This document shows positions 30,947 to 40,660 of a stretch of 64,000 nucleotides of DNA, one piece after another. The position numbers and the translations under genes were made by a program. Position 1 is the stretch's first letter. Every line of letters starts with the position of its first letter. The stretch comes from Nocardiopsis eucommiae (GTDB lineage Bacteria; Actinomycetota; Actinomycetes; Streptosporangiales; Streptosporangiaceae), in NCBI GenBank assembly GCA_018388625.1, contig CP074402.1:1488001-1552000 (forward strand). Direction: 5' to 3'. A model generated the notes under the pieces. The model was given only the letters and a program-made list of their open reading frames with translations, had not been told where the DNA came from and ran no database searches.

Positions 30947-31375
30947 ATGCTGATAGCCGCGATCCTGCGGGCGAAGGGCCCGGAGGTGGTGAGCGTCGCC
31001 CCGGAGGAGACCGTCGCCCGGCTGCTCACCGAACTCGCCCGGCACAACATCGGCGCCGTCGTCGTCGCGGAGGACGACACCCTCGTCGGGATCGTCTCCG
31101 AGCGTGACGTGGTGCGTCACCTGGAGCGCCGGGGACCCGAGGTCCTCTCCGCCCCCGTCTCCGACATCATGACCGCCGACGTGGTCACCTGCACCCCCGA
31201 CGACTCCGTCGAGGAGGTCAGCGAACGCATGACCGTGCGCCGGTTCCGCCATGTCCCCGTGACCTCGGAGGGGCGGCTGGCCGGGATCGTCAGCATCGGT
31301 GACCTGGTCAAGAGCCGTCTACGGGTCCTCGAGAACGACCGGGCCCAGCTGGAGGCCTACATCCACGGACGCTAG
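30947..31375 (+). CDS. CBS-domain pair protein
   Basis: 142 residues made almost entirely of two CBS motifs (Bateman module): VSVAPEETVARLLTEL...GAVVVAEDD...GIVSERDVVRHL and VVTCTPDDSVEEVSERM...HVPVTSEGRLAGIVSIGDLV. Such stand-alone pairs bind adenine nucleotides and regulate a partner. ATG 30947 has GGAAGG at 30932-30937. The C-terminal helix (VLENDRAQLEAYIHG) is typical of this class. The partner is not evident; the nearest upstream gene is nrdJ, behind a terminator. The 3' end overlaps the next convergent gene by 4 bp. Confidence 0.88.
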   Translation: MLIAAILRAKGPEVVSVAPEETVARLLTELARHNIGAVVVAEDDTLVGIVSERDVVRHLERRGPEVLSAPVSDIMTADVVTCTPDDSVEEVSERMTVRRFRHVPVTSEGRLAGIVSIGDLVKSRLRVLENDRAQLEAYIHGR

Positions 31376-31677
31376 GCCTCGGATCGGTCGCTGGAGGCCA
31401 CGGCGACGGCGGCGGTCGCGGCGGTCACCCCCAGGACGGCGGGCCACGAGCCCACCCTCCTGGCGAGCGGGTGCGACAGGCCGAAGGCGGCCACGTACAC
31501 GCCGGTCAGCGCGATGGCGGTGCCCAGGCCGGTGCTGCGGCGCGTGGTCTCGAAGGCCGCGGCGCCGAACCCGGCCAGGACGGCGCCGCCGAGGGGCCGG
31601 TTGCCGGTGGCGCGCGCCACGGAGTAGCCGCCGATCAGCCCGGCGGTGGTCAGGACGGCACTGGGTACTGCGGGCAT
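31372..31677 (-). CDS. Small integral membrane protein
   Basis: 101 residues with three likely membrane helices (VLTTAGLIGGYSVARA, GGAVLAGFGAAAFE, GLGTAIALTGVYVAAFGL) and a fourth weaker one near the C-terminus (LGVTAATAAVAVA). No functional motif. Start ATG 31677 and a stop overlapping the CBS gene. Conserved-looking but unnamed. Confidence 0.6.
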   Translation of the reverse strand: MPAVPSAVLTTAGLIGGYSVARATGNRPLGGAVLAGFGAAAFETTRRSTGLGTAIALTGVYVAAFGLSHPLARRVGSWPAVLGVTAATAAVAVASSDRSEA

Positions 31678-31947
31678 CGAGGGCTCCCGTTCCGTGAGTT
31701 TCGGTCATGACGAGGCTAGCCCCGCCCTCGGGGGCGCGCCATCCGGCGCGCGTGGGTCACCGTGTGGCCGATACCGCGTCACGCTCGGGACACGACCCAT
31801 GGGTTTCGGCTGGCCACCGTGACAAGCTAGGGCCCGACCACTACCGGTTTGTCCTACGACGGACCCGCCCCGAGCTGGAACCAGATCGCGGTACGCGACG
31901 TCGAAGCCGATAGTTCCCGACGTTCCGTCTCAAGGAAGTGCATGCCT

Positions 31948-33704
31948 ATGTCGTTCGCGCAAACGGTGCGCGGCGCGGCCAGCGCGGTCGCCCAGGGGGC
32001 GACCCGCGTCAGGCCGTGACCGACGCAGTCCAACAGGCCGCGGGCCAGGTGACCGGCCAGCGGTCCGGTCAGAGTTCGGAGGGCGGCCTCGATCCCCGGG
32101 ACTTCGTCGCGGCACGCGAGCAGGGTGCCTCCGTGGACACCCGGATCGAGCAGAAGACCACCTCGCTCAGCAACGCGGGCGAGGCCCTCAACCGCAGCTA
32201 CTACGAGCGCGGCCGGGGCGGCCCCGTCCACGTCATCTGCCCGATGGTCATCCCCCGCGGACGCACCTTCGTGACGATGCTCCCGGCGATCGCCCTGGTC
32301 GTCATCGGCGTCGTCGGTTTCTCCACCACCGCCGCCACGGCCATGGTCACGGGCGCCAATCCCCTGCTCAACCCCCTCTTCGGGGTCCACTACTGGATCA
32401 TCACCGCGGCCGTCACCGGCTTCATGTGGTGGCGCCAGGGCATGGTCATGGTTCCCGAGGGCTGCCAGGCCATCGTGACCCGCTTCGGCAAGATGGAGAA
32501 CCTCTACCAGCCGGGCAGGGTCACCCTGTTCAACCCCTGGAAGCGCGTCTCCTACATCGTCAACACCACGCGCGAGTACCCGTTCAACGCCCCGATCCGC
32601 TCGGCCCCCACCAAGAGCGGCGTCCAGGCCTCGGTCGACCTCTTCGTGCAGTTCAAGATCGAGAACGCCACCGACTTCGTCTACACGCTGGGCGGCGTCC
32701 CGGGCTTCCAGGAGAAGCTCAACAACGCCATCAGCGAGACCACCCGCAGCCTCATCTACGAGCAGGAGGCCTCGGCGATCTACGACATGGTCGGGGAGAG
32801 CACCCAGGCCCTGCTGGCCTCCCTGAACCGCCAGTTCGGCGGCATCGTGGTTCTGACCAGCGCCAACATCACCCACGCCGAGCCCTCCAGCCAGGAGTAC
32901 CGGATGGACCTGGCGGCGCCCGAGATGGTCCGCGTCGCCAAGGACGCCTACACCTTCGAGTACGAGCTCCAGCTGCGCAAGGAGCAGAACGAGGGTGACC
33001 TGAACAAGGAGCTCGCCACCCTCAACGAGACGCTCTCCGCGATCCAGGCCGACATCGCCCAGTACCAGGCGCAGATGGACACCGCCCTGGAGCGCGAGAC
33101 CAACCGGGCCCGCGCCACGGCCCGACAGCGCTTCGTGGAGGCCGAGTCCGAGGCCAACGCCAACGCCGCGCTCCTCCAGGCGCAGGCCCTGGACATCCGC
33201 GCGGTCAGCGCCGCCGAGGCCCCCGAGATCCTCAACTACCGCTTCCGGGAGAACCTCCTGGACAAGCTGGAGTCGGTCGCGGACAGCCTCCCGCAGGTGC
33301 TGCGGATCGGTTCGGGTGACGGCGCCAGTGTCGACTACCTGCGGATCGCCCAGGAGATCATCGGTCAGACCGACGCCGCCCTGTTCTCCGACGAGGACAT
33401 GGCCGCGATCCGCGAGCGTCTGGGCGCCATCAACGCCCGCATCACCGAGCGCCAGCAGGAGATCAGCGCGATCGTCGAGGACGAGGCGGACGAGCGCCGC
33501 CCCTCGGCCGAGGACCCGGGTGAGGACCTGGTGGAGGAGATCCGCCAGTCGGTGAGCGACGACGCCATCGACGAGCGCATCTCCGAGTCCGCCCCCGTCG
33601 ACCCGCCGGAGCCCTCCGGCGCACCGTTCCAGAACCCGCAGGACCCGCCGCTGCCCCCGTGGTCGCAGGGCGGTTCCGAGGGCCAGCACCCGGGAGGTCA
33701 GTAG
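31948..33704 (+). CDS. SPFH/Band 7 membrane protein A (stomatin-like), frameshifted
   Basis: 585 residues after repair. Start ATG 31948 with AAGGAAG at 31932-31938; six residues upstream an ATG at 31942 is possible. One G added to the run 31995-31999 gives MSFAQTVRGAASAVAQGGDPRQAVTDAV. About residues 110-165 hold two membrane helices. An SPFH domain follows (MVMVPEGCQAIVTRFGKMENLYQ..., up to about 320), then a long coiled coil (about 345-440, ERETNRARATARQRFVEAESEA). The C-terminus is acidic and proline-rich. SPFH proteins form oligomeric membrane cages or microdomain scaffolds. The next gene is a second SPFH protein with no gap, suggesting a hetero-oligomer like HflK-HflC. Confidence 0.8.
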
Positions 33705-35165
33705 ATGAGTGAGTCCTTCAATCCCGGCGGCGGCTCCAACATCAAGGAGTCCCTGGCCTCGTGGAGCGACCTCGCGGGTCTGCTGCGCGGCGGTGACCAG
33801 GGAGCCATCGTTCCCGTGGTCATCCCCCGCGACAACCGCGGCCTGCGCTGGACCATCCTGGTCTGGTTCGGCCTGTTCGCGATCTGCTCCGCACTGATGA
33901 TGTCGCTGAACGTCGCCTTCGGCGGCGCCGTGGCGGGCCTCGCCTACGGCGCCCTGGCGGTGCCCACCCTGTTCGTCGGCGTCCTCAGCGTGCTCGCCGC
34001 CGGTCTCTGGTGGTGGCGCGGCGCGATCGTGGAGATCGAGGAGGGCACCACCGGCATCCTCACGAAGTACGGTGCCTTCGCCAAGAGCATCGGCCCGGGC
34101 CGCCACTACCTGTGGCACCCGTGGTCACGCGTGGACTTCGTGGTGGACACCCGCACGGAGATCCCGTACACCGCCCCGGTGCTGGCCTGCCCCACGCGGG
34201 AGAACGTGCCGCTGAAGTCGATCGAGTTCTTCCTGAAGTTCCGGATCGAGGAGCCGTACCGGTTCGTCACCTCGATCGGCGCGAGCAACTTCGACCTGGT
34301 GCTGTCGAGCGCGGTGCAGGACGCCATCCGCCAGCGCAGCCGCATGGTCAACACGGAGTCCGCCTACGACCTGCGCGGCTCCAACGTCGAGGACATGCGC
34401 AGCCTGCTCAACACCCAGCTGCACAAGTACGGCGTCACCATCACCGGCTGCAACATCCCGGACGTGCAGCTGCCCAGCCAGTACCAGCAGCACCTGGCCA
34501 CCCGGGAACGGGTCGCCAAGGAGCTGGTCGCCTACGAGCAGGAGTGGGAGCTCACGCGCAAGCGCCGCATCGACACCCTGCTCATGGACATCGAGCGCTC
34601 CAAGAAGACCCGCGACGCCAAGATCGTCGAGGTCAACGCCTCCCTGAACAAGGCGCGCAAGGACGTGGCGCAGATGCTGGAGGAGCAGGAGACCGAGGCC
34701 CAGCGGGTGCGGTACGAGATCGAGACGCGCGGCCGGGCCGACCTGGTCGCCGCCGAGAACGAGGCCAAGGCGCAGCACCGGCTGGCCACCGCGTACCGGG
34801 ACAACCGGGCGGTGCTGGAGTACGAGCTGGCCCGCCGCCGCCTGGACGTGGGCGCGGCGCTGGCCGAGCGTGCACCGCGCCCGGTCGTGGTCCAGACCGA
34901 GGGCGGCTCCGGAGACGGCTCGGCACTGTCGACGCTGCTCACCGCCCAGCTGCTGCCGCAGGTGCTCAACAGCGGTGGCGGTTCCTCCCGCTCGCTGGGC
35001 GCCCCGTCCGCGCAGGACGTCCTCGACGGCGTGCAGGGTTCGGTGGCCGCCGCGGCCGGACGCCAGCAGCAGATGGCCGAGGAGTACCAGAGCCAGCAGG
35101 AGACCGCGATGCGCCAGCAGTTCGAGCGCGGTGACGGTTACGGCGGCGGTCGCGGCAAGCGCTGA
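33705..35165 (+). CDS. SPFH/Band 7 membrane protein B (stomatin-like)
   Basis: 486 residues, intact. ATG 33705 directly follows the TAG of SPFH protein A. It shares the layout of its neighbour: an IPRDNRGLRW amphipathic entry, two membrane helices (about 45-110), an SPFH core starting IVEIEEGTTGILTKYG, and a helical coiled coil with alternating K/R and E (RRIDTLLMDIERSKKTRD). The coiled coil is shorter and the C-terminus is Gln/Gly rich (RQQQMAEEYQSQQE, GYGGGRGKR). Sequence divergence from A in the core indicates an old duplication with specialised subunits. No protease of the FtsH type is nearby. Confidence 0.82.
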   Translation: MSESFNPGGGSNIKESLASWSDLAGLLRGGDQGAIVPVVIPRDNRGLRWTILVWFGLFAICSALMMSLNVAFGGAVAGLAYGALAVPTLFVGVLSVLAAGLWWWRGAIVEIEEGTTGILTKYGAFAKSIGPGRHYLWHPWSRVDFVVDTRTEIPYTAPVLACPTRENVPLKSIEFFLKFRIEEPYRFVTSIGASNFDLVLSSAVQDAIRQRSRMVNTESAYDLRGSNVEDMRSLLNTQLHKYGVTITGCNIPDVQLPSQYQQHLATRERVAKELVAYEQEWELTRKRRIDTLLMDIERSKKTRDAKIVEVNASLNKARKDVAQMLEEQETEAQRVRYEIETRGRADLVAAENEAKAQHRLATAYRDNRAVLEYELARRRLDVGAALAERAPRPVVVQTEGGSGDGSALSTLLTAQLLPQVLNSGGGSSRSLGAPSAQDVLDGVQGSVAAAAGRQQQMAEEYQSQQETAMRQQFERGDGYGGGRGKR

Positions 35166-35203
35166 TCCCCGCTGACCGACCGTACGGAACGGCGGAACGT
35201 GAA

Positions 35204-35244
35204 GGGCCCCGCCCCCACCCGGAGTACGGGTGGGGGCGGGGCCC
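35204..35244. terminator. Bidirectional terminator, 18-bp perfect stem
   Basis: Arms 35204-35221 and 35227-35244 with loop GAGTA. It lies 39 nt past the SPFH B stop and 26 nt past the stop of the convergent small gene. Confidence 0.85.
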
Positions 35245-35269
35245 TCGCGTGTGTGACCGGAGCGCGGGC

Positions 35270-35458
35270 TCAGCTGGCGGTGGTCAGGGCCGCGTACCCG
35301 GCGATGTCGATCCCGTGCCGGGCGGCGATCTCCACCAGGTCCTCGACCTCTCCGGCCTGGGCGACGGCCAGGTCGTCGTCGCCGATGGCGTGGGCTCGGC
35401 GCAGCGCGGTGAGGGAGTCGTGCAGACGCAGGTGAAGGGTGAGCGCGAACTCGCGCAT
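35270..35458 (-). CDS. Small conserved hypothetical protein, 62 residues
   Basis: Intact short helical protein: MREFALTLHLRLHDSLTALR, an acidic helix, then a short second helix ending GYAALTTAS. Start ATG 35458 is preceded by GAGAAGAGGAA on the minus strand, a fair RBS. The regular heptad-like leucines suggest a small helical bundle or dimer. No known function. Confidence 0.6.
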   Translation of the reverse strand: MREFALTLHLRLHDSLTALRRAHAIGDDDLAVAQAGEVEDLVEIAARHGIDIAGYAALTTAS

Positions 35459-35599
35459 GGTTCCTCTTCTCGGGTGGCGGGACTGCCGTGGGGGAGCACC
35501 GCGAGGGTGTCTCCCGGGGGACGCGTCCTGTCTACACGTCGAGGGTGAGAGCCAGGTTGGAGCGGGACAGCGCCGAGTAAAGAGGGGGTCCGTTCCGCT

Positions 35600-36256
35600 C
35601 TAGTGGTCGACCCAGACGTACCAGTCACCGGAGACGTGCTCGTAGATCCGCGATCCCTGGCCGGGCACGAAGACCCCCACCGGGATCTCCTCGGTGCTGT
35701 GCGCCAGCCCGGCGGGCTGGAGGAGCCCGGCCTTCTCCACCTCGTAGTGGGTGACGTCGCCGGTCACCGACACGCTGCGCAGGGAGTACAGGCCGGTCCA
35801 CTCCCCGTTGCGGGGGATGGTCGTGGGGTCGGCCACCGCGTCGCGCAGTTCGAGGAGCTGTTCGGAGGAGGCCTGCACGCGTGTCTGGAGGGGCACGTCC
35901 GCGACAGCCAGGCCCAGGGCCACGAACGCGATGAGCGGGGCGGAGATCCACCGCAGCCAGTAGTGGCGGATCATTGGCCGGGCCACGGCCAGCGCGATGC
36001 CCAGGCGGAGCGCGCCCATCCCGGCGAGGAGGAGGCCGCCGCCGAGACCGATGACGAACGTGGGAAGGTGCCCGGCGGGCATGCTGTCCTCGAAGAGCAG
36101 GACGAGTCCGATCACCGCGCAGGCGGGGATGTAGAGGCGACCGGGCGGACGGGAGGCCCAGCTGATCAGTCGCTGGCCCGGCGTCGGCTTCTCGGCGATC
36201 TCGATCAGCTTGGCCACGGACCCGTCAGGGTTCGGGCCGGAAGCTGAGGCGGACAT
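35600..36256 (-). CDS. Integral membrane protein of unknown function
   Basis: 218 residues, intact. RBS GGAGGA sits 6 nt before ATG 36256 on the minus strand. The N-terminus is cytoplasmic (PTPGQRLISWASRPPGR), followed by three membrane segments (YIPACAVIGLVLLF, FVIGLGGGLLLAGMGALRLGIAL, ISAPLIAFVALGLAVA). A C-terminal extracytoplasmic domain of about 95 residues (LRDAVADPTTIPRNGEWTGLY...GDWYVWVDH) follows. No motif recognised. Confidence 0.65.
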   Translation of the reverse strand: MSASASGPNPDGSVAKLIEIAEKPTPGQRLISWASRPPGRLYIPACAVIGLVLLFEDSMPAGHLPTFVIGLGGGLLLAGMGALRLGIALAVARPMIRHYWLRWISAPLIAFVALGLAVADVPLQTRVQASSEQLLELRDAVADPTTIPRNGEWTGLYSLRSVSVTGDVTHYEVEKAGLLQPAGLAHSTEEIPVGVFVPGQGSRIYEHVSGDWYVWVDH

Positions 36257-36331
36257 GGCGATTCCTCCATCGGATCCGGGACACGGCGACGCGGGCCCGA
36301 TGGACGGCCGTGGGGGCGCGAACGGGCCGCG

Positions 36332-36957
36332 TCACAGTCGATTCGGCCGACGCGGTGCGGCCTGCTCCACAGGATAGAGCAGAGGCGGGGCGTGTTCGGG
36401 GCGGCGGGGCGAAATGGCCGGAGCTTTCCGCCGCGCCATGGAGCGGGCCCGGCGCCGGAGCCGCCGGGATGCCCGGGGGCGGGGAGCGAGGACCAGGTAG
36501 TCCCACGACCACCGCCCCCGCCGACCGCCATGAGCACGCACACCGCCGTGACCAGCGCCGTCGCCCCCCACGATCCGAACGGGGACGGGTCGGCGGCCGT
36601 CGTGGTGAGTGTTCCGACCACGGCGGACAGGGCCAGGAGTGGGCCGGTCAGCCATGTGAGCAGACCCACGGCGAAGGAGACGGAGAGCGCGACGAGCAGC
36701 GCCGGGACGACGGGGGCGACGACCCCGGCGGCGGGCACCCCGGAATCGGACAGCCGGTCCGCGACCAGGTCCACCCGACCGCGCAGGGCCAGGCCGTACC
36801 CCGCGAACACCCACCCCACCCCCACCCGGGTCGCGGCGGCGATGACGTCGTAGAGCCGACCGTGCAGGAACGGCGGCGCGGTCCGGCGCTTCGGGGACGG
36901 GCGGGCCGGGAGCCGCGGTGGGGGTACGGGCCGTGTTCTCGGCCTCGTGTGCTGCAT
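36332..36957 (-). CDS. DoxX-like membrane protein, frameshifted
   Basis: 208 residues after repair. ATG 36957 is preferred over ATG 36963 because GGGAGGA directly abuts the latter. Four membrane helices in a DoxX-like pattern: RVGVGWVFAGYGLALRG, VVAPVVPALLVALSVSFAVG, GPLLALSAVVGTLTTTA, TALVTAVCVLMAVGG, followed by WSWDYLVLAP and a basic cytoplasmic tail. The frame breaks at the C-run 36515-36519 (plus strand). DoxX proteins are often linked to thiol or quinone redox chemistry, but nothing here confirms a role. Confidence 0.6.
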
Positions 36958-37181
36958 GTCCATTCCTCCCGGGGGCCCGACACGGCGGTTCCAACAAGCG
37001 GAAACTACCGAACGTCACGTCGCATGACTCGTTGTCACGCTCGGTGAGTCGCGCAAAACCCGCCGGATTGGTCGTCGTGAGCCCGATCGGTCCGGCCCGA
37101 GGCGTCTCCCGGGTCCCGGCCGAAGCCCCGGGCGCCGGAGAACCGGCCCGGAAGGTCACCCGACCGTCCTAGGGTTGTGGC

Positions 37182-37899
37182 GTGCCGACGACGACTGCCC
37201 CCAAGAACAGCCCCTCCCCGAAGAGCGACCCGCCCCCCGCTCCGACCTCCGAGGTCGAGGACGAACTCCGCGCCTCCGGAGCCCGGGTGGTGGCCGGTGT
37301 GGACGAGGTGGGCCGAGGCGCCTGGGCCGGGCCCCTCCTGGTCTGCGCCGCGATCCCCGGAGAGGGCGAGCCCCCGCCGGTCTCACCGACTCCAAGCGCC
37401 TGACCCCCAAACGCCGACGCGAGCTCGCCGCGCAGATCGAACCCTGGGTCTCCGACCACGCCTTCGGCTGGTCCGAGGCGACGGAGATCGACGAGGTCGG
37501 CATGACCGAGGCCCTGCACCGGGCCGCCCGCCGGGCCCTGGACGCGCTGGAGCCCCGCCCCGACGCCGTGATCCTGGACGGCCGCCACGACTTCATCGGT
37601 CGACCCTGGCGCGTGCGCACCCAGGTCAAGGGCGACCTCACCTGCGTGAGCGTGGCCGCCGCCGCGATCCTGGCCAAGGTGCGCCGCGACGCCCTCATGG
37701 CCGAGCTGGCCGAGGTCCACCCCGGTTACGGATTCGAGCGGGCGGCGGGATACCCCTCGCCCACGCACCGCACGACCCTGGCCGAGCACGGACCCACCCC
37801 CAGCACCGCATGAGCTGGTCCTACCTTGACGACCTGCCCCGATGGAGCCACCTGCGCCAGGTGCGCCCCGCCCCCGGCGGTCAGATCCCGCTGCTCTGA
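37182..37899 (+). CDS. rnhB: Ribonuclease HII, two frameshifts
   Basis: 239 residues after repair. It removes ribonucleotides from DNA, using the four acidic residues of the RNase H fold. These are seen in [13 protein letters not shown] (Asp, Glu) and VILDGRHDF (Asp), with the fourth in the distal helix; the substrate-binding DSKRL is also present. The start is GTG 37182. Breaks are at C-runs 37371-37375 (repaired: [12 protein letters not shown]) and 37797-37801 (repaired: [21 protein letters not shown], the normal actinobacterial tail). Confidence 0.88.
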
Positions 37900-38103
37900 T
37901 CCGGGCCCGGGCGGCCCGCGACACGCCGCCCCGCACTGGACATCCGGCCCCACTTGGGGCAAGGCTGTTCCTGGGCCGTGCCCGCCGAGCACGGGACCAG
38001 AGGAAGACGACCCGGCCCACGGCCGCATCGCGGGAGTCGGCCCCTCCGACCCCGGCCCACCCCGGGGCCAACCACGCGACCCCCACGCAGGAAGGGGCTA
38101 CGG

Positions 38104-40625
38104 ATGACGCGCGAGACGCTCTCCACCGCCGCCGCGCGGCCGGACCGCGCATCGGGACTGGACCGCCTACGCGCCGTCTACCACCGGGTTCCGCTCGGGC
38201 GCCGCCTGGTGGCGGCCCTGGTCGTGCTCACGGTGGTCGCCGTCGTGGCACTCGTCCTCAGCCTGCCGGTGCTCAACGTCCTGCTCGGCACGCTGCTCGT
38301 GCTGGTGGCGTTCTCCGCCCTGATGCGCTCCCTCGACGCCCTGCTCACCGTCGTGGTCTCGGTGGTCTGGCTCGCCATCGCCGTGCCGCTGTTCCAGATC
38401 CCCTCACCGGGGAGCCCGTCACCCTGCTGGTCGTGCCGCTGCCCCTCCTGGTGGTCCTCGCGGCGGGTCGCGCCCGTGAGTTCCCGGCCTGGCACACCGC
38501 CCTGCTGTCGCTCACCGCGGGCCTGGTCGTCGGCTTCTCCGTGGCCCTGTTCGGCATGATCGTCGAACCCTTCCCTGCCGGAGCCGGGATCGCCGCGCTC
38601 TACGCCGCGGCCGGAGCCTGCCTGGTCTGGCGGCTGGTCGCCTCCGGGCAGGTGGCCAAGGAGAGCCGGGAGAACGACGAGAAGCGGAGGAACAGCACCT
38701 CCAGATCCGGGCCGGGGCCACGGGACGCCCAGGCACCCCGGGGGACCACCTCCGGGAAGCCGGGCCGGAACGGGACCCCCGCTGGTTCCGACGGTCAGGC
38801 GGGCGGCCAGGGGCTGCGCGGCCGGGGCTCGGACACTCCGCGCCGGGGTGCGGCCGCCGCCGACGGCGCCGACGGTGCGGAGGAACCCGTCCCCGTGGAC
38901 GTGGCGCTGGCCGAGCTGGAGGGCATGATCGGCCTCGACCCCGTCAAACAGCAGGTCCGGGGGATCGCCGCCTCCATCGAGGCCGCCCGGCTGCGCGCCG
39001 ACGCCGGACTGTCCGTGGAACGCCCCCTGCGCCACCTGGTCTTCTCCGGGCCGCCGGGCACCGGCAAGACCAGCGTCGCCCGTACCCTCGCCACGATCTT
39101 CCACTCCTTCGGCCTCCTGCCCACCTCCCGGGTGGTGGAGGCCCAGCGCGCCGACCTCGTGGGCGAGTACCTCGGCGCCACCGCCATCAAGACCAACGAG
39201 CTCATCGACAGCGCCCTCGGCGGAGTGCTGTTCGTCGACGAGGCCTACTCCCTGGTCAACGAGGGTGACGGCCAGGCCGACCGGTTCGGCAACGAGGCCG
39301 TCCAGACCCTGCTCAAGCGGGCCGAGGACGACCGCGACCAGCTGGTCGTCATCCTGGCCGGATACGAGAAGGAGATGGACGCCTTCCTGGCCACCAACCC
39401 CGGCCTGGCGTCCAGGTTCGCCACCCGCATCAGCTTTCCCAGCTACTCCGCCGCCGAACTGTTCCGCATCGCGGAGGCCCTCGTGGCCCAGCGCGGCGAC
39501 CTCCTCGACCCCGACGCCGCCCGCGCCCTGCGGCGGCGGTTCGACCAGACCGTCCAGCGCGAGGCCGTCGACGAGCTCGGCAACGGCCGCTTCGCGCGCT
39601 CCATGGTGGAGAAGGCCTCCCAGGCCCGGGACGTTCGCGTGGTCACCTCCGGGGCCAGCGGCGACGAACCGGCTCCCCGACCCACCGCCGACGCCCTGGT
39701 CACCGTGCACGCGGCCGACGTCGAGTCCGCCTACTCCGAGCTCACCTCGCGTCTTCCGGGCTTCGGGGAGTCCCCCGGCCTGGAGGAGGCGATGGCCGAG
39801 CTCGACGGCATGATCGGTCTGGAGCCGGTCAAGGAGCAGGTGCGCTCCCTGGTCGCGCAGCTGCGCGTGGCACGCCTGCGCGAGGAGCAGGGGCTGCCGC
39901 ACCAGCCGCCCATGCGGCACTTCGTCTTCACCGGCCCTCCCGGCACCGGCAAGACGACGGTCGCGCGTGTGCTCGGCCGGGTCTTCTCCGCCCTGGGCAT
40001 GCTGGGCCGCTCCGAGGTGGTGGAGGCCCAGCGCGCCGACCTCGTCGGTGAGCACCTGGGCGCGACGGCCGTCAAGACCAACCGCCTGGTGGACCGCGCC
40101 CTGGGCGGAGTGCTGTTCGTCGACGAGGCCTACTCCCTGGTCAACCCCGGCTACAGCGGCGGCGACGCGTTCGGGGCGGAAGCCATCCAGACCCTGCTCA
40201 AGCGGGCCGAGGACGACCGCGACCGGCTGGCGGTGGTGCTCGCGGGCTACACCGACGAGATGGACCGCTTCCTGGCCTCCAACGCCGGACTCTCCTCGCG
40301 GTTCAACGTGCGGGTGCGGTTCCCCTCCTACAGCCCGGACGAGCTGTCCGAGATCGCGGACACGGTGGCCGCGCGCACCGGGGACGCCTTCGACGACACG
40401 GCCCGCGAGGACCTGCACAGCATCTTCACCCACGTGTGTGAGACCGGGTGGATCGACGAACTGGGCAACGGGCGTTTCGCGAGGTCGCTCTACGAACGGG
40501 CCTGCTCCCACCGTGACCTGCGGGTCTCCCAGGAAGTGGGGGAGTCGGCCACCGCCGCCGAGCTGACCGTGGTCACCAGCGAGGACGTGCGCAGGGCCTA
40601 CTCCGACGCGACCCAGCAGAGCTAG
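38104..40625 (+). CDS. Membrane-anchored tandem CbxX/CfxQ-type AAA+ ATPase, frameshifted
   Basis: 840 residues after repair. The N-terminal 180 residues hold four or five hydrophobic helices (LVAALVVLTVVAVVALVLSL and following). A charged, disordered linker (about 190-265) and two AAA+ modules of the CbxX/SpoVK type follow. Each module has Walker A GPPGTGKT (about residues 316 and 610), VVEAQRADLVGEYLGATA and Walker B LFVDEAYSLVN. Each also has NGRFARS before its lid, and an arginine in the SRF segment. Relatives include CbbX and type VII secretion EccA. The frame breaks at the C-run 38400-38403. Membrane anchoring of a duplicated CbxX module is uncommon; substrate unknown. Confidence 0.82.
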
Positions 40626-40660
40626 GGAATCCCGGACCCCCTCCTGCTACTGTCCAGTAC

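Noticed and set aside
27505..31080. A 1.19-kb-codon open frame antisense to nrdR-nrdJ
   Set aside because: Long antisense open frames are expected in GC-rich genes. Its translation is a low-complexity mix of G, V, H, R and D with no domain, and the opposite strand encodes clear NrdR and NrdJ.
31854..34118. Long open frame antisense to the two SPFH genes
   Set aside because: Shadow composition without domains; the plus-strand products show coherent membrane, SPFH and coiled-coil regions.
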